Origin: Callorhinus ursinus
Taxonomy: Eukaryota > Chordata > Mammalia > Carnivora > Otariidae
Reading direction: 5' to 3'
NCBI RefSeq assembly: GCF_003265705.1
Contig: NW_020313005.1
Location: 18,146,097-18,210,096, forward strand
DNA: 64,000 nt
Shown piece by piece: positions 11,325 to 23,344 of the stretch. Within the stretch, counting starts at the first letter, position 1. Every line of letters begins with the position of its first letter. The position numbers were made by a program, and so were the translations under genes. Below the pieces are notes generated by a model, which made no database searches, was not told where the DNA came from, and was given only the letters and a program-made list of their open reading frames with translations.

Positions 11325-14300
11325 AAAGTAAACCGCTGACTTCTGCTTCTGGCCGAGAGGAAGTAACAGGCACCAGACTATCCTCCTATCTGAAACAACA
11401 GTAACACCAGCAAGAAGAACAAAATATACGGGGCATTGGCTTTCAAGGCACTGGAAATCAGATGCTGAAAGATAGTAATTCCTGAGAGTTGGAAAACCAA
11501 ATGAGGTTAGCCCGACAATTGTCTCAGCTAACTGCCTGGAGAGAGATCCCAAGCACAGAGCACGGAGCGGGTAATCAAGCAGAACCTAGAGGACTCCTTA
11601 AATCGAGCAGCTAAGAGATCAGGGAAATGAAAGCTGAGTTCTCAGAACAGAATACCAGGGAGGAGAATATCTGCCCAGAGAGAGAACTCCAGAGATCCAT
11701 AGAGGGCTGCTTTGAGTATTCAGCAGAGTAGTCAGTGCATGTGTGGGATGAAACTGTCAAAGTCTGGGGAAAGAATCATGCAGAGGATTGGAAGGAACAG
11801 TGTCCAGCACTCATAAAGGGTCAGGTATAGTGCCTGTTCCTATCAGCCAGATGAGAAAAACTAAGATTATTGAGGCATTGAGTTGAGTATTCATAAGTAT
11901 CTTGCCTTGGGGGGGGGCACCATTAAACAATGCATTGATCTCACCTAACAAATCTTAAAAGTAAGATCCAAAAAAATTGAATCTGTAGACAAAAACTCTC
12001 CCACAAAAAAACATGTAAGCCAAGATGGCTTCATTGGTGAACTTCACCAAACATTTAAGGAAGAAATAATATCATTTATACACAAACTTTTCCAGAAAAT
12101 TAGAAGGGAAAAATTCCCAATTCATCCCATGATTCCAGCATTATCCTGACACCAAAATTGTAAAAGGACATTAAAAAAAATAAAACTACAGAACAATATC
12201 CTTCATGAACATATATGCAAATCTTCTACACAAAATTTTAGTAAATTAAATTCAGTAATATATAAAAAAGATACATCAGGGCCATGCAAGTTTTATCCTA
12301 GGAAAACAAGTTTGGTTTAATATTTTAAAAAGCCAAATCAATGTAATTCACAATATTAATAAGCTAAAATAAGAAAAACATGTTATCCCAACAAATAAGG
12401 AGAAAAGCATTTGACAAAACCTAACATCCACTCTTGCTTAAGGGGAAAAAAAAAAAAATCTCAGCAAATTAAGAAAACTTCCTCGGGGTGCCTGGGTGGC
12501 TCAGTCGTTAAGCGTCTGCTTTCGGCTCAGGTCATGATCCCAGGGTTCTGGGATCAAGCCCCGCATCGGGCTCCCTGCTCAGCGGGAAGCCTGCTTCTCC
12601 CTCTCCCGCTTCCCCTGCTTGTGTTCCCTCTCTCGCTGTGTCTCTCTCTGTCAAATAAATAAATAAAATCTTTAAAAAAAAAGAAAAGAAAACTTCCTCA
12701 ATTTGATAAAAAGCATCTGTGAAAAACCAATAGCTATCAGGATATATTAAAGTAAAAAGCCGAATGTTTCCCTTGTAAAATCAAAGACAAGGATGTTTGT
12801 TTACATGATTTCTATTCAACCTTGTCCTGGAGGTTCTACCCAAAGCAATAAGGCAAGAACAAGAAATAAAAGGCATCAAAATTGAAAAGGGAGAAGTAAA
12901 ACTTATTTGCAGATGATGTAATTGCCATTATAGAATAGCTGATGTAATCTATAAAGAAGCTATTATAACTAATGAGTGTAGAAATGTTGCAAGATGAAAT
13001 ATTCTATGCAAAATCAATTGAATTTCCATATGCTAGCAACAAGAGATCTGAAATTTAAATTAAAAAATAATACCATTCAAAAAAAGTGTTGACAACTTAA
13101 ATACTTAGGGCTAACCCTGTTAAAGGATACCCAAGACCTGTGCTTTGAGGGTTAGAAAACATAGCTGAAATAAATTAAAGATGACCTAGATAGAGAGAAA
13201 CATATACTGAGTCAGTCACAGATATTATTTTTAAGATAGCAATTTTCTCAAAATTAATCCATAGACTTAATACAATCCCCATCCACATATTGCTAGTTCT
13301 TTTTAGTAGTAATTGACAAACTGATTTTAAAATCTACATGGAGATACAAAATACACCAAACAACCCGAACAATTTTGAGGAAGGAAAACAAAGTTGGAGG
13401 CTTAACATCACCTGGTTTGAAGACTTGTTACAAAGTTACAGAAAGCAAAACAATGTAGTATTAGTAAATGGACAGAAAAATAGATCAATGGAACAAAACA
13501 GAGTCCCGAAATTGACCCACAGCTATAAGAGTTGCCTTTTTGTTTTTGTTTTTGTACAAAAGTGCTAAGGCAACTCGATGAAGAAAAGATATAATCTTTT
13601 CTACAAATGGTGTTGAAACAATAAGATATCTATAGCTTAAAAATAAATTCAATCCATTCTTTGCACCATATACAAAAATAACTCAAAATGGATCAAAGAC
13701 CTAAATGTAAAATCTTTTTTAAAAACGCATAAGAAAAAAACCTTTCTGACCTTGGGTTAGGTAATGATTTCTGAGATGTGATACCAGAACACAATCTATA
13801 AAAGAAAAAAATGATACACTGGGTTTCAGCAAGATTTAAAATTTCTCCTCTTTTAAGGGCACTGTTGGGAAAATGAAAAGATAAGCCACAGACTGGGAAA
13901 AAGTATTTCAAATCATACATCTCCTAAAGAACTTAGATTCAAAATATATAAAGAACTTTCAAATTCAAAAATAAGAAATAAAGCAACCCAATAAAAATTG
14001 GCAACAGATTTGAACAGCCGTAATACCAAAGAATATATACAATTAGCAAATAAGCATACAAAAACATGCTGAGCTTTATTAGTCATTAGGGAAATTCAAA
14101 TGAAAACCACAATGAGATACCACTACCTCCTTATTAGGATGAGTATAATTCTAATTATTTCATAGCTAACCAGACACTTACTATATAATTGAGCAATTCT
14201 ACTCCTAGTTATTTACTCAAGAGAAAACCATTGACACTACAAAGTCTTGTTTATTCTTACAATGAAATACTACTCAACAATCAAAAAGAATGAGCTATTG

Positions 14301-14640
14301 ATAAATGCACAACATACACAGAATCTCAAAATAATTATACTGAGTAAAGTCAGACAAGAGTGAATATGTACTGTGTGAATTCAAATATATAAAACTCTAG
14401 AAAATGCAAATAAATTTATGGGGACAGAAAGGAGATCAGTGGTTGCATCTGTGGAGAGGTAGATAACAGGAAGGAGGGTATATGGTGACTAGACAGCAAC
14501 GAAATTCACAAGTGAACAGATACATTAAAAATGATCAATTGTCACGTTTAAATATGTGCAGCTTATTGCATGTCAATTATACCTCATAAAGTGGTTAAAT
14601 GTACATAAATATAGCAAATAATGGTTGGTGGAGGAAATAA
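11325..14640 (+). mobile_element. Old L1 (L1M) with 5' UTR joined to ORF2 by an internal deletion
   Basis: The left end (about 11325-11970) matches an L1M 5' UTR ('gaggaagtaacaggcaccag', 'agagagaactccagagatcc', 'tgcctgttcctatcagccag'). Near 11977 the sequence jumps straight into the ORF2 reverse-transcriptase region ('gatggcttcattggtgaacttc'), so ORF1 and the endonuclease part of ORF2 are missing. The rest follows ORF2 and the 3' UTR to about 14640, riddled with stops. A CAN-SINE interrupts it at 12485-12685. Whether the deletion arose at insertion or later cannot be told from one copy. Confidence 0.85.
12485..12685 (+). mobile_element. CAN-SINE (SINEC), full length, young
   Basis: The head 'ggggtgcctgggtggctcag' is followed by the tRNA-like body, 'ctgcttctccctctcccgc', a TC-rich stretch and the tail 'caaataaataaataaaatc' with poly-A. 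A perfect 14-bp duplication 'aagaaaacttcctc' (12471-12484 and 12686-12699) flanks it. Removing the SINE and one repeat restores continuous L1 ORF2 sequence, so it landed in the older L1. It has the structure of a Pol III transcript. Confidence 0.98.
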
Positions 14641-14914
14641 CCTGAAGTGCTAAAATAAATCTTCCCACTTATTTGTCCTATTAACCTTCGATCTAGGTTT
14701 TTCCCAAACTCTGCAAACTGACTTGCTTTTGGGAAATATTGCTGGATTTACTACATAAGGAACTTATGCTTTCCCCGATGCAGTTTTGGTGTACCTAGGA
14801 ATAGGAATTCTGTAACTGCCTGCATCTTTGCATTGCCTCTTCCCTGTGAACCTGTCCTTTAAACAAAATTGCATTCACTGCTGACATAAATGCAAGATAC
14901 TTCTAATAGCTTCT

Positions 14915-15671
14915 GTGGTGAGATGAATTGTGTTATGTTCAAGTCCTAACCCCAAATACCTGTTTATATGACAGTATTTGGATATAGGACCTTTTCAGAA
15001 GGAATCAAATTAAGACGTAGTGTTATGTTTTATTGCTTTTCTATAAATTCCATGTGTTGAAGTCCTAACCCCTAGTACCTCAGAGTGTGACTTTATTTAG
15101 AGGTAGGGCCTATAAAGAGGTGATGAAGTTAAAATGCGGTTGTTAGTGTGGACCCAAATGCAATCTGATGATGTCCTAATGAGAAGAAGTTTGGACACAC
15201 ACACAGATGCCAAGGGCGTGCTCAGAGAGGAAAGTCCGTGAGCACAGAGCAGGCAGGTGGTCATCTCCAAGCCAAGGAGAAGGGCCTTGGAAGAAAACAG
15301 CCTCCTCACAACCCCTGATCTTTGATCATACTGAATTAGAGTGATCCCTACATGTAATTACTGGTATCCTTGTATAAGAAAAGAGAGGGAGATTTAGAGA
15401 GACACACTAGAGAGGAGACCACCTGAAGACAGACACAGATACTGGAGTGATATGTGCATAAGCCAAGGAACACCAAAGATTACGGGCAACCACCAGAAGG
15501 CAGCTGGAAGGTTGGAACAGAGACCCCCTCAAAGTCTCCAGATGAAACCAACCCTCTCAGCACCTTTATTTTAGACTTCCAGCCTCCAGAACTGTGAGAA
15601 AATAAATTTTTGTTGTGTTAAGCCACCCAGTTTGTGGTAATTTGTTACAGCAGCCATAGAAAACTAATACA
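14915..15671 (+). mobile_element. MaLR-type LTR (MLT1-like), outer copy
   Basis: Starts near 'gtggtgagatgaattgtg' with 'gttcaagtcctaaccccaaatacctg', continues after an interruption at 'ggtatccttgtataagaaaag', and ends 'gcctccagaactgtgagaa' and 'gccacccagtttgtggtaat' to 'aaaactaatac'. This is the order of an MLT1 LTR of the ERVL-MaLR group. It is a solo LTR: no internal retroviral sequence is attached. The region 14641-14914 to its left shows nothing recognisable. Confidence 0.8.
15018..15325 (+). mobile_element. Second MaLR-type LTR nested inside the first
   Basis: A second LTR start ('ccatgtgttgaagtcctaacccctagtacctc', 'gaggtagggcctataaagagg') appears inside the outer LTR, continues through 'gatgtcctaatgagaagaag' and 'tctccaagccaaggagaag', and stops near 'cccctgatctttgatca'. 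The outer LTR then resumes. The inner copy lacks its last third. Tandem partial duplication of related LTRs is the alternative explanation. Confidence 0.6.
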
Positions 15672-15715
15672 GCTTCCAAAACACCTTTCTTTCTTTCAGT
15701 ACTAGAAACCAATTC

Positions 15716-16757
15716 TTGATATTTACAAATCATATATCCGATAAAAGGTTGATATCGAAAATATATAAAGAACTCATACAACTCAATTACCAAAAAAAAA
15801 TCCCAGACAATCTAATTAAAAAATGGGCAGAGGATCTCAATAGACATTTTTCCAAAGAAGACATACAGATGGCCAACAGACACATGAAAAAGATGCTCAA
15901 CATCACTAATCATCAGGGAAATGCAAATCAAAACCACAATGAGATATCACCTTACACCTGTCAGAATGGCTATTTTTAAAAAGATAAGAAACAACAAATG
16001 TTGGCAAGGATGTGGAAAAGGGGAACCCTCAGGCATTGTTAGTGGGAATGCACTATGGAAAACAGTATAGTGGTTCCTCAAAAAATTAAAAATAAAACTA
16101 CCATAGGATCCAGCAATTCCACTACTAGGTATCTATCTGAAGAGAATTAAAACACTAATTAAAAAAGATACATGCATCCCTAAGTTCATTGCAGCATTAT
16201 TTATAATAGCCAAGATATGGAAACAATCTAAATACTCATTGACAGATGAATGGAATACTACTATTCAGCCATAAAAAAAAAAAATGAAATCTTGCCAATT
16301 GCAACAATGTGGGTGCATCTTGAGCATATTTTATTAAGTGAAATAATTCAGAAATAAGACAAATACCACATGATTTCACTTATCTGTGGAATCTGAAAAA
16401 CAAAACAAATAAGGAAAATAAAATGAAACCCAGATTTGTAGGCACAGAGAAAAGATTGGTGATCAAAGGGAGAGGGATTAGGGGAGTTAGGGGGAGGGTG
16501 AAATGGGTAAGGAAGATCAAAAAGTACAAACTTCCAGTTTTAAAATATTAAGTCATAGAGATGTAATGTACAGCACGGGGAATACAGTCAATAATTTTGT
16601 ATTAGCCGTCTATGGTGACAGGTGGTAACTGGACATCATGGTGATAATTTTGCAATGTATACAAATGTCCAATCATTATGTTTTACATCTGAAACCAATA
16701 TAATATCGTATGCCAATATAATATTGTATTATACTTCAATTAAAAAATAAAAAAGAA
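15716..16757 (+). mobile_element. L1 3' end, 5'-truncated
   Basis: C-terminal ORF2 and 3' UTR: 'aatgggcagaggatctcaatagacatttttcc', 'caccttacacctgtcagaatgg', 'ccagcaattccactactagg', 'ttgcagcattatttataatagcc', then a 3' UTR ending 'tatacttcaattaaaaaataaaa'. An 87-codon remnant of ORF2 is open at 15716-15979, but the rest has stops. It is less decayed than the L1 at 1788 and starts within a few dozen bases of the LTR end. Confidence 0.9.
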
Positions 16758-16779
16758 ACTACCCCTCTCCCTATTTCCT

Positions 16780-17230
16780 ATTTTAGCTGGGCATCAGCTA
16801 TTTGCTTACAGACTATATTTCCCAGTCTTCTTACAGTAGGTATGGTCAGGTGACCAAGTTTGAGCCAATGGCATATAAGCAAAAGAAGTGTACATTGCTT
16901 GCTCTACTTTTTCCTTCCTCTTTACTAACTGGGAACTGGTGAAAGCTAGAACAATCATGGAGACCAAGTGCTGGAGATGACAAAGCAGCTGTGGGGCCTT
17001 AGCCTACTTACTTCTGAAATGTCAAGTGAGAGAGAAATAGAATCCTATCTTAGTTCAGGCATTGTATTTGAGGGTGGCCTGCTCCCTAGTTAATTACCAC
17101 ATATTTCCTAATTACCCTTTTATCTGTCTTATGCCATTAGCTCTTAGAAAGAAACTAGCATTTGTTGTGAAGTTCCCTGAACCATGTGGCATATGTTCAA
17201 GTCCTAACCACAAATACCTGTACCAAATAC
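16780..17230. repeat. Old interspersed repeat, family not named
   Basis: The stretch with 'agactatatttcccagtcttc', 'ggtatggtcaggtgaccaag' and 'gagccaatggcatataagc' has the look of a known mammalian interspersed repeat, probably LTR-derived, but I cannot name the family with confidence. At 17190-17220 'atgttcaagtcctaaccacaaatacctg' is nearly identical to the outer MaLR LTR start at 14937-14964, so a scrap of the same LTR family may be present. Confidence 0.4.
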
Positions 17231-18224
17231 ATGCATAAACAGATCTTGCTTCTTTCTTTTATCATTAAAAACCCTAATAAAGCAAGCGTGGTTCTAGGAC
17301 TGCTTCAGCTCATGAAACTAAGGAACCCAATTCAATAAATGTCAATAAGCATAAATCCAGTGAAATAGCACCACTTAGACCACTCTGCCTCGTGTCTCGG
17401 CCACAGAAAATGGCAAAGGCTGGGGAAGGTGCCCATGTCTGTAGACAGACAAGAGAAATGTGATATCAAATGTGTCACAGACATCATGGGGGACAGTGGA
17501 CTAGAGCGCACTAGGGAAGGAAGGTATAATCCATGAGCCTTACACCTGTGCTATTTCTAATGCAGGCAGTTGCTTCTTCCAAACATGGCCCATTTGAATT
17601 CCTTCTACAATGAGGGAAGCGGGCCTGAGTAAGACCTAGAAGCGCAAAGAAAAGAGGATATGGTTGCTTACCTGTAGTACACGCTTTCCCAGGGAGAAAA
17701 GAGAAAATACTAAGGAAGAAAAGTTTCTTTTGTTTTTATTTTATTTTTTCTCAGAGACTAGTTCTCTAAAAGATAGAAAATAATGAATTGGGCCTGGGAA
17801 GTTAAAAAAAAAAAAAAAAATCACTCCAGACACAATTGCTCCTGGTGGCAGGAAGTGTTAATGAGGCATTTAACATTTGGACTTCACTTAATAGCTGAGG
17901 CTAAGTTGAGACAGACTAGGCTGAACCATGTAGATAGGAGGACGACCATAAAGTAAATGGTTAGAAACAGAACTTTATCACAGTTAAGTGGCAACAATAC
18001 CCTTTTGTGCTTAGCTGGATTGTTATCTTTTCTCTCTCTCTCTTTTACTTGCGTGTATGGCATTGTGTAGTTTATATTTAGAACATGTACTCAACAATTT
18101 TCTATTTTGTTGCTCTAAAAATTTCCATTTCTTTATAATTATACACCCAGGGTGCAGCATGACATTCTTGTTTTCCCATACAAAACCAGACTAAATTCCT
18201 AGTCTTATGCTGTCCTAAAGAGGC
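17231..18224. other. Mostly unique sequence
   Basis: Holds a 17-18-base A-run at about 17803-17820 and a CT-rich run near 18030-18045. The segment 18047-18074 has a near-identical copy at 19364-19391 (see the findings). No gene is recognised. Confidence 0.5.
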
Positions 18225-18390
18225 ATCAGAACAGCCTGGAAGTCTTACAAGCCACAGGGGCTGGGCCTGCCCCCAGAGTTTGGGATTCATTGAGTCTGGA
18301 CTGGGGCCATAAAAATCTACATTTCTTATAACTTCCCCGATGCTGTTGATGGTGCTGGTCTGGGGATTACACTTTGAGAACCACTAGATT
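18225..18390 (+). mobile_element. MER5A DNA transposon fossil
   Basis: Forward MER5A order: 'ggcctgcccccagagtttggg', 'ctacatttcttataacttcc', then 'gatgctgttgatggtgctggtctggggattacactttgagaaccac'. The right terminal block is well kept. Confidence 0.85.
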
Positions 18391-19351
18391 GGTGAATTAA
18401 GGAAAACAGGCTGAAACTTATATTTAGGTAGATGGCGGCATCACACTGAGTGTATTATATGGTGTTATGTGCTCCATTCAACAAGACATCCTGAGCATTT
18501 TCCTATGTCACTAAGTAGTTTTTGGAAATAGATAGGAGTAATTGTAGAATAATTGTATGTTGATAGGAGTGATTCAGGAAAAGGAGTAGACTGACGATAT
18601 GGGAGAAAGAGCTGAAAATTCTCTGAGTTAGTGAAAGGAGATGGCTTCTCTACACCAGTGATGGGTTAGTTCAGACTTTCTGTCTCCAATTGCCTTCCTC
18701 TTGGTCACTCTCTGCCCCCACTGCACTCGCACCATTTTTGTCAAGATCACTAATGACCTCCACAATGCTTGACATTGTCAAGGTCATTGCTAATGACCTC
18801 CACATTGCATCCAGTGTTGAATCCTCACTACACCTGATGTAGCAGCATTTCACTCCATTGATCATTTTTTCTTTACAGTACTACACTTTCTTCCCTTATC
18901 CTCCAGGATACCATACTCTCCTATTTTTGCTTTTGTTTTTTCCTTCTATCTCAAGGACTACTCCCTCTTAACGCCCTTTCCTGGTTCCTCTGCCTCCCCT
19001 ACTCTCTCAACGGTGGAATTCCTGGGGCTCAAACTTTGGGTAGCTGCTCTTTTGCTTCTATGCTCTCTTTTGTGATCTCATCCAGGTTTACAGCTTCACA
19101 TATAATGTATATGCTGATGACTCCCAAATGCATCAATACTGAGAGACTTCTGCCTTGAACTGCAGACCCACGTTACCAACTGTCTCTTCAACCACTCTAC
19201 TTAAAAGGCTACAGTCACCTCAAAGTTAACATGTTGAACAGTGACTCCTGGTCTTCCTTAACCAACATTTCTCATCTATGTTAATGGCAGTGCCATTCTT
19301 TCAGATGCTTGGGCCAAAAACCCTTAGGTCATCTTGACCTTCCACTTACAG

Positions 19352-19414
19352 CTATCACTTACAGCTTGCGTGTATGGCGTTGTGTAGTTTACTTTCACTT
19401 TCTATCACTTACAG
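19352..19414. repeat. 63-bp insertion with 13-bp direct repeats, copied in part from 18047-18074
   Basis: Inside the L2, two perfect copies of 'ctatcacttacag' (19352-19364 and 19402-19414) bracket 37 bases not expected in L2. The first 27 of these ('cttgcgtgtatggc' then 'ttgtgtagttta') match 18048-18074 with one mismatch. This fits templated filler DNA made during break repair, or an unrecognised short repeat. Confidence 0.6.
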
Positions 19415-19860
19415 CTATCAACTGATCCTTTAGGAAATCCTACTGCATTTTCCTTCAAAATAAGCACTGCATCTCACTTACCACCTCTACTGCTTTAACC
19501 ACCATCCCTTTCTTGGATTATGGAAGAGTCTCCCTGCTTCTATACTGCCCCCTGAAATCTAAACACAATAGAGAAAAAGGAGTAATCCTTTGAAACATGT
19601 CATTTCATGCCACTCCTCTGCTCAAAAATTGCCAATGGATTTCCATTCACCTAGATTAAAATCAGAAGTCTCTACAGTGACGTACAAAACCTTACTCTTA
19701 GGTAGGTACCTTCCTTCCCTCTTCTCTGCCTTACCTCTGTCTTCATTGCTTCCTATCCTTTCAACTTGCTCCACACTGGCTTCCTCACTGTTCTCAAACA
19801 CACTAGACAAGCTCCCATTTCATGCCCTTTGCAGTCTCTTTTCCATCTATGGAATCCATC

Positions 19861-20089
19861 TTATTTTATTTTATTTATTTTTTAAAAAGATTTTATTTGT
19901 TTATTTGAGTGAGAAAGAGACTGAGCGAGAGAGAGAGAAAGAGAAGGAGCAGGGGGACGGGCAGAGGGAGAGAGAGAAACAGTCTCCCTGCTGAGCAGGG
20001 AGCCCAATGTGGGGTTCGATCTCAAGACTCCAGGATCACAACCTGAACTGAAGACAGATGCTTAAATGACTGAGCCACCCAAGCACCCC
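19861..20089 (-). mobile_element. CAN-SINE (SINEC)
   Basis: Minus-strand copy with tail '..aaaaagattttatttgtttatttgag', a GA-rich block, 'ctgctgagcagggagcccaa', 'gatcacaacctgaactgaag' and reversed head 'gagccacccaagcacccc'. It sits inside the L2 between imperfect duplications 'ggaatccatctt' (19851-19862) and 'tgaaatccatttt' (20090-20102). L2 sequence continues on both sides. Confidence 0.95.
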
Positions 20090-20454
20090 TGAAATCCATT
20101 TTCCCCCCAGAGATGTCCACAAGGTTTACTCCATCATTACCTTCATTTGTTTGTACAAATAATACCTTCAAAGTGAAGCCAACTGTAATAATCCACTGCC
20201 ACCTCAATACTTGCCACACCCCACCACCTATTCATCTGTATTTTTCTTCTTAGCACTTACCATCTTCCAGTATTTGCTATAATTTATTCATGTTATGCTT
20301 TTTCACCTATTTTCTCTCCACAGAAATGTAAGCTCCCAAGGTCAGGGGGTTTTGTTGTTTGGCTCACTGATGCATCCCCAGGGCTTAAAACCATTTCTAA
20401 AACTAGACAGTCCTCAGTAGATTTTTGATGAATAAATGAAACATGTGACTTCAT

Positions 20455-21409
20455 AGTTTTCATCATATTTACTGTACATAACCATTCTTCTAAGGCTGGG
20501 CAGTTAGGTTGTTCCCACTATTTTGTTGTTTTATAGAACTGCAAAAACTAGCCTTTCATAAAAACCTTGTATTAGTTATATTTTAACCACCCTAGGATAT
20601 AATCTTATAAATGGGAACACCAAGTAAAATAGCATAGGTATTTTAATAACTTTGTTGCAGGCAGCCAAACTGCTTTTCAGGTTATATCTCTAACTGTTGT
20701 GTTTGAGCCTACCCACTGCTAAGATAGAGAGTTAACATTTTTCTAACCTTTGCCAATTTGTGAGGCAAAAAGAAGCACATCTGAACTATAATTAATTTGA
20801 ATTTCTTTGATGAAAAGTGATTAGATGTTTTTGTTGTGTTTCTTGATCATTAACATATTTTTAACTAGCTTTTCAGTCTGCTTATTTTTCTATTGAAATA
20901 TTTATGTTTTTCTTAATTTTTGAAGTTCATTATGTAGTAAAGACATTAAGAGTTTGCTGTATTGTTAAAAATATTTACCCACTTTAACTGTTTGCTTTTA
21001 CATTTTTGTTTGATATACAGAAAGATTTAATTTTAATGTTACCAAATTTATTAGTCTTCCCTACTTTATTATGTCATTGCATTTACACATAGATATTCTC
21101 CATCCAGTTAAACCCATGTAGATTTACTTATATTCACTTCCAGTTTTAATGATTTTATATTTTACTTGCTGCTCCGTAGTCTAAATATAATTTATTTTGG
21201 AGTTGGGTTTTATATAGATTTTTCACTATTAGAAAAATCTACACTACTTATTGAATACCCATTTCTTACCTGATTTCTAAAATTGTCATATTCATGCAAA
21301 AAATTTTACATTTTGTAACACTATTGCTGGGCAATCAATTTTGTTACATATATCAATCAGAACTCTACAGTTTATATTACTATAGTTTTTTGAAATGATT
21401 TCAAATAGG
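20455..21409 (-). mobile_element. Old L1 (L1M) 3' portion, reverse orientation
   Basis: Matches the antisense of an L1M 3' region: 'aggttgttcccactattttg', 'acctttgccaatttgtgaggc', 'aatttgaatttctttgatg', 'gtttgctgtattgttaaaaatatttaccc', 'tttattttggagttgggtt', then 'tatattactatagtttttt'. It abuts the L1 that starts at about 21410 in the opposite orientation. Confidence 0.75.
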
Positions 21410-23344
21410 TCGAACTATGGTGGTCTCCCATGGCCCTGGCCTGTTGAACCAGGTGATCAGGCTTGCCCTGCCCCAGCATTCCTCATGACACTGCCATAGC
21501 TGACTAACCAATGGCTCAATCTAACTTCACAGGGGATGCCCCTGGAACCCCTGGCTCTGGTCACTGGAGTGGGGAGGATTTTGTTTCTGAGTCCCATGAA
21601 ACTGAAACAACCATAGAGATGGCTTTTGGCAGGCTACAACCCCAGGGAACTGCACAGACAGCAGACTGAAACACCACCCTCAGTCTTTCTGTAACCACTC
21701 CTTGAAGAATGGATGGGACAACTCTTTTACCTAATATGTAGAAGCAAACACTGAAATTCAAGCAAAATGAGAAAACAGAGGAATATGTTCCAAGTGAAAG
21801 AACAAGATAAAACTCTGGGGGAGGAGGAGGAAACTTAATGAAACAGAAATAAGTACTTTACCTGATAAAGAGTTCACAGGAATGGCCATAAAGATGCTCA
21901 GCAATCTCAGAAGAATGGATCAACACAGACAGAACGTCAACAAAGGAATAGAAAATATAAGAAAGTACCAAACAAAAGTCACAGAGCTGAAGAATACAAT
22001 AATTGAACTGAAAAATACACTGGAGGTTTCCACAGCAGACTAGATGAAGCACAGGAAAGGATTAGTGACCTGGAACACAGAGCAGTGGAACTCACCCAAA
22101 AAGAGCAGAAAAAAAAAATAATAATTGTAAAAAGATAGTTTAAGGGACCTGTGGGACAACATCAATTGGAACAACATTCATATTACAGATGTACCATAGA
22201 TGTGATAAACAAAGACTGTACCAAGAGATGAGGATAAGCATTACATAATGATAAAGGGATCAACCCAGCAAGAAGATATGAAATTTGTAAATATTTATGC
22301 ACCCAGCATAGAAGCACTTAAATATACAAAACAAATATTAACAGACATAAAGGGAAAAATGGACAACAATACAATAATAGTAGCGGACTTTAATATCCAG
22401 CTTACATCAAAGCTTAGATCATCTAGAAAGAAAATGAATAAGGAAACATCAACCTTAAAACATTAGACCATATGGATTTGATAGATATATATAGAGAGAA
22501 CACTCAATCCAAAACCAGCATAATATACATTCTTCTCAACTGTACATGGAACATTCTCCAGGATGGATCATATGTTTGGCCACAAAGCAAATATCAGTAA
22601 ATTTAAGAAGACTGAAATCATATAAGCATCTTTTCAGGCCACAGGTTATGAAGCTGGAAATCACACACATACAAACACACACACACTGGAGAAATCACAA
22701 GTATGTGGAGAGTAAACAATATGCTACTGAATAACCAATGGCTCAACAAGAAATCAAAGGAGAAAACAAAAAATATCTGGAGACAAATGAAAATGAAAAT
22801 ACAACATGCTAAAATCTATGGGATGCAGCAAAGACAGTTCTAAGAGGAAAGTTCAGTATTGCAATGCAGACTTACCTCAAGAAATAAGAAAAATCTCAAA
22901 TAAGCAATCTAACTTCATACCTAAAAGGGCTAGGAAAAGAGGGGAGAAATGAAGCCTCAAAGTTAGTAGAAGGAAGGAAATAATAAAGAGCAGAGAGGAA
23001 ATAAACAAAATAGAGGCTAAAAAACAGCAGAAAAGATCAATGAAACTAAAAGCTGATTCTTTGAAAAGATAAACAAAACTGATAAACCTTTAGCTAGACT
23101 CAATAAGAAAAAAAAACAGAGATGGTTCAAATACATAAAATCAGGAATAAAATAGGGGAAGTTACTACTGATACCAAAAAAAAACAAAACCCACAAAAAA
23201 CAAAACAACAACAACAAAAAGGATTATAAGAGACTACTTTGAATAATTATATGCCAAAAACTGGAGAACCCAGAAGAAATGAATAAACTGCTAGAAACAT
23301 ACAATCTTTCAAGGCTGGGTCATGAAGAAATAAAAATCTAAGTA

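Larger units (their letters stand above)
18665..20445 (+). mobile_element. Long L2 (LINE-2) copy with reverse-transcriptase remnant
   Basis: A long L2 stretch. The left part matches the L2/CR1-clade RT coding strand ('gatcactaatgacctccaca', 'agcatttcactccattgatca'), where the family's AFDTVDH-like motif is decayed. It continues through 'tatatgctgatgactcccaaatg', 'catgccactcctctgctcaaa' and 'gaaatgtaagctcccaagg' to the terminus 'gatgaataaatg'. It contains a 40-bp tandem duplication at about 18741-18820, a 63-bp foreign segment at 19352-19414 and a CAN-SINE at 19861-20089. Few L2 copies keep about 1.5 kb of their own sequence. Confidence 0.85.

Noticed and set aside
12485..12650. tRNA-like sequence at the SINE head
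   Set aside because: This is the tRNA-derived head of a CAN-SINE. It lacks a complete cloverleaf, has SINE flanks with a target-site duplication, and eight similar copies occur in the window. It is not a tRNA gene.
17838..17855. Possible sixth CTCF-type motif (reverse)
   Set aside because: The core CCACCAG is present but later positions fail (two or more mismatches in the G-rich half).
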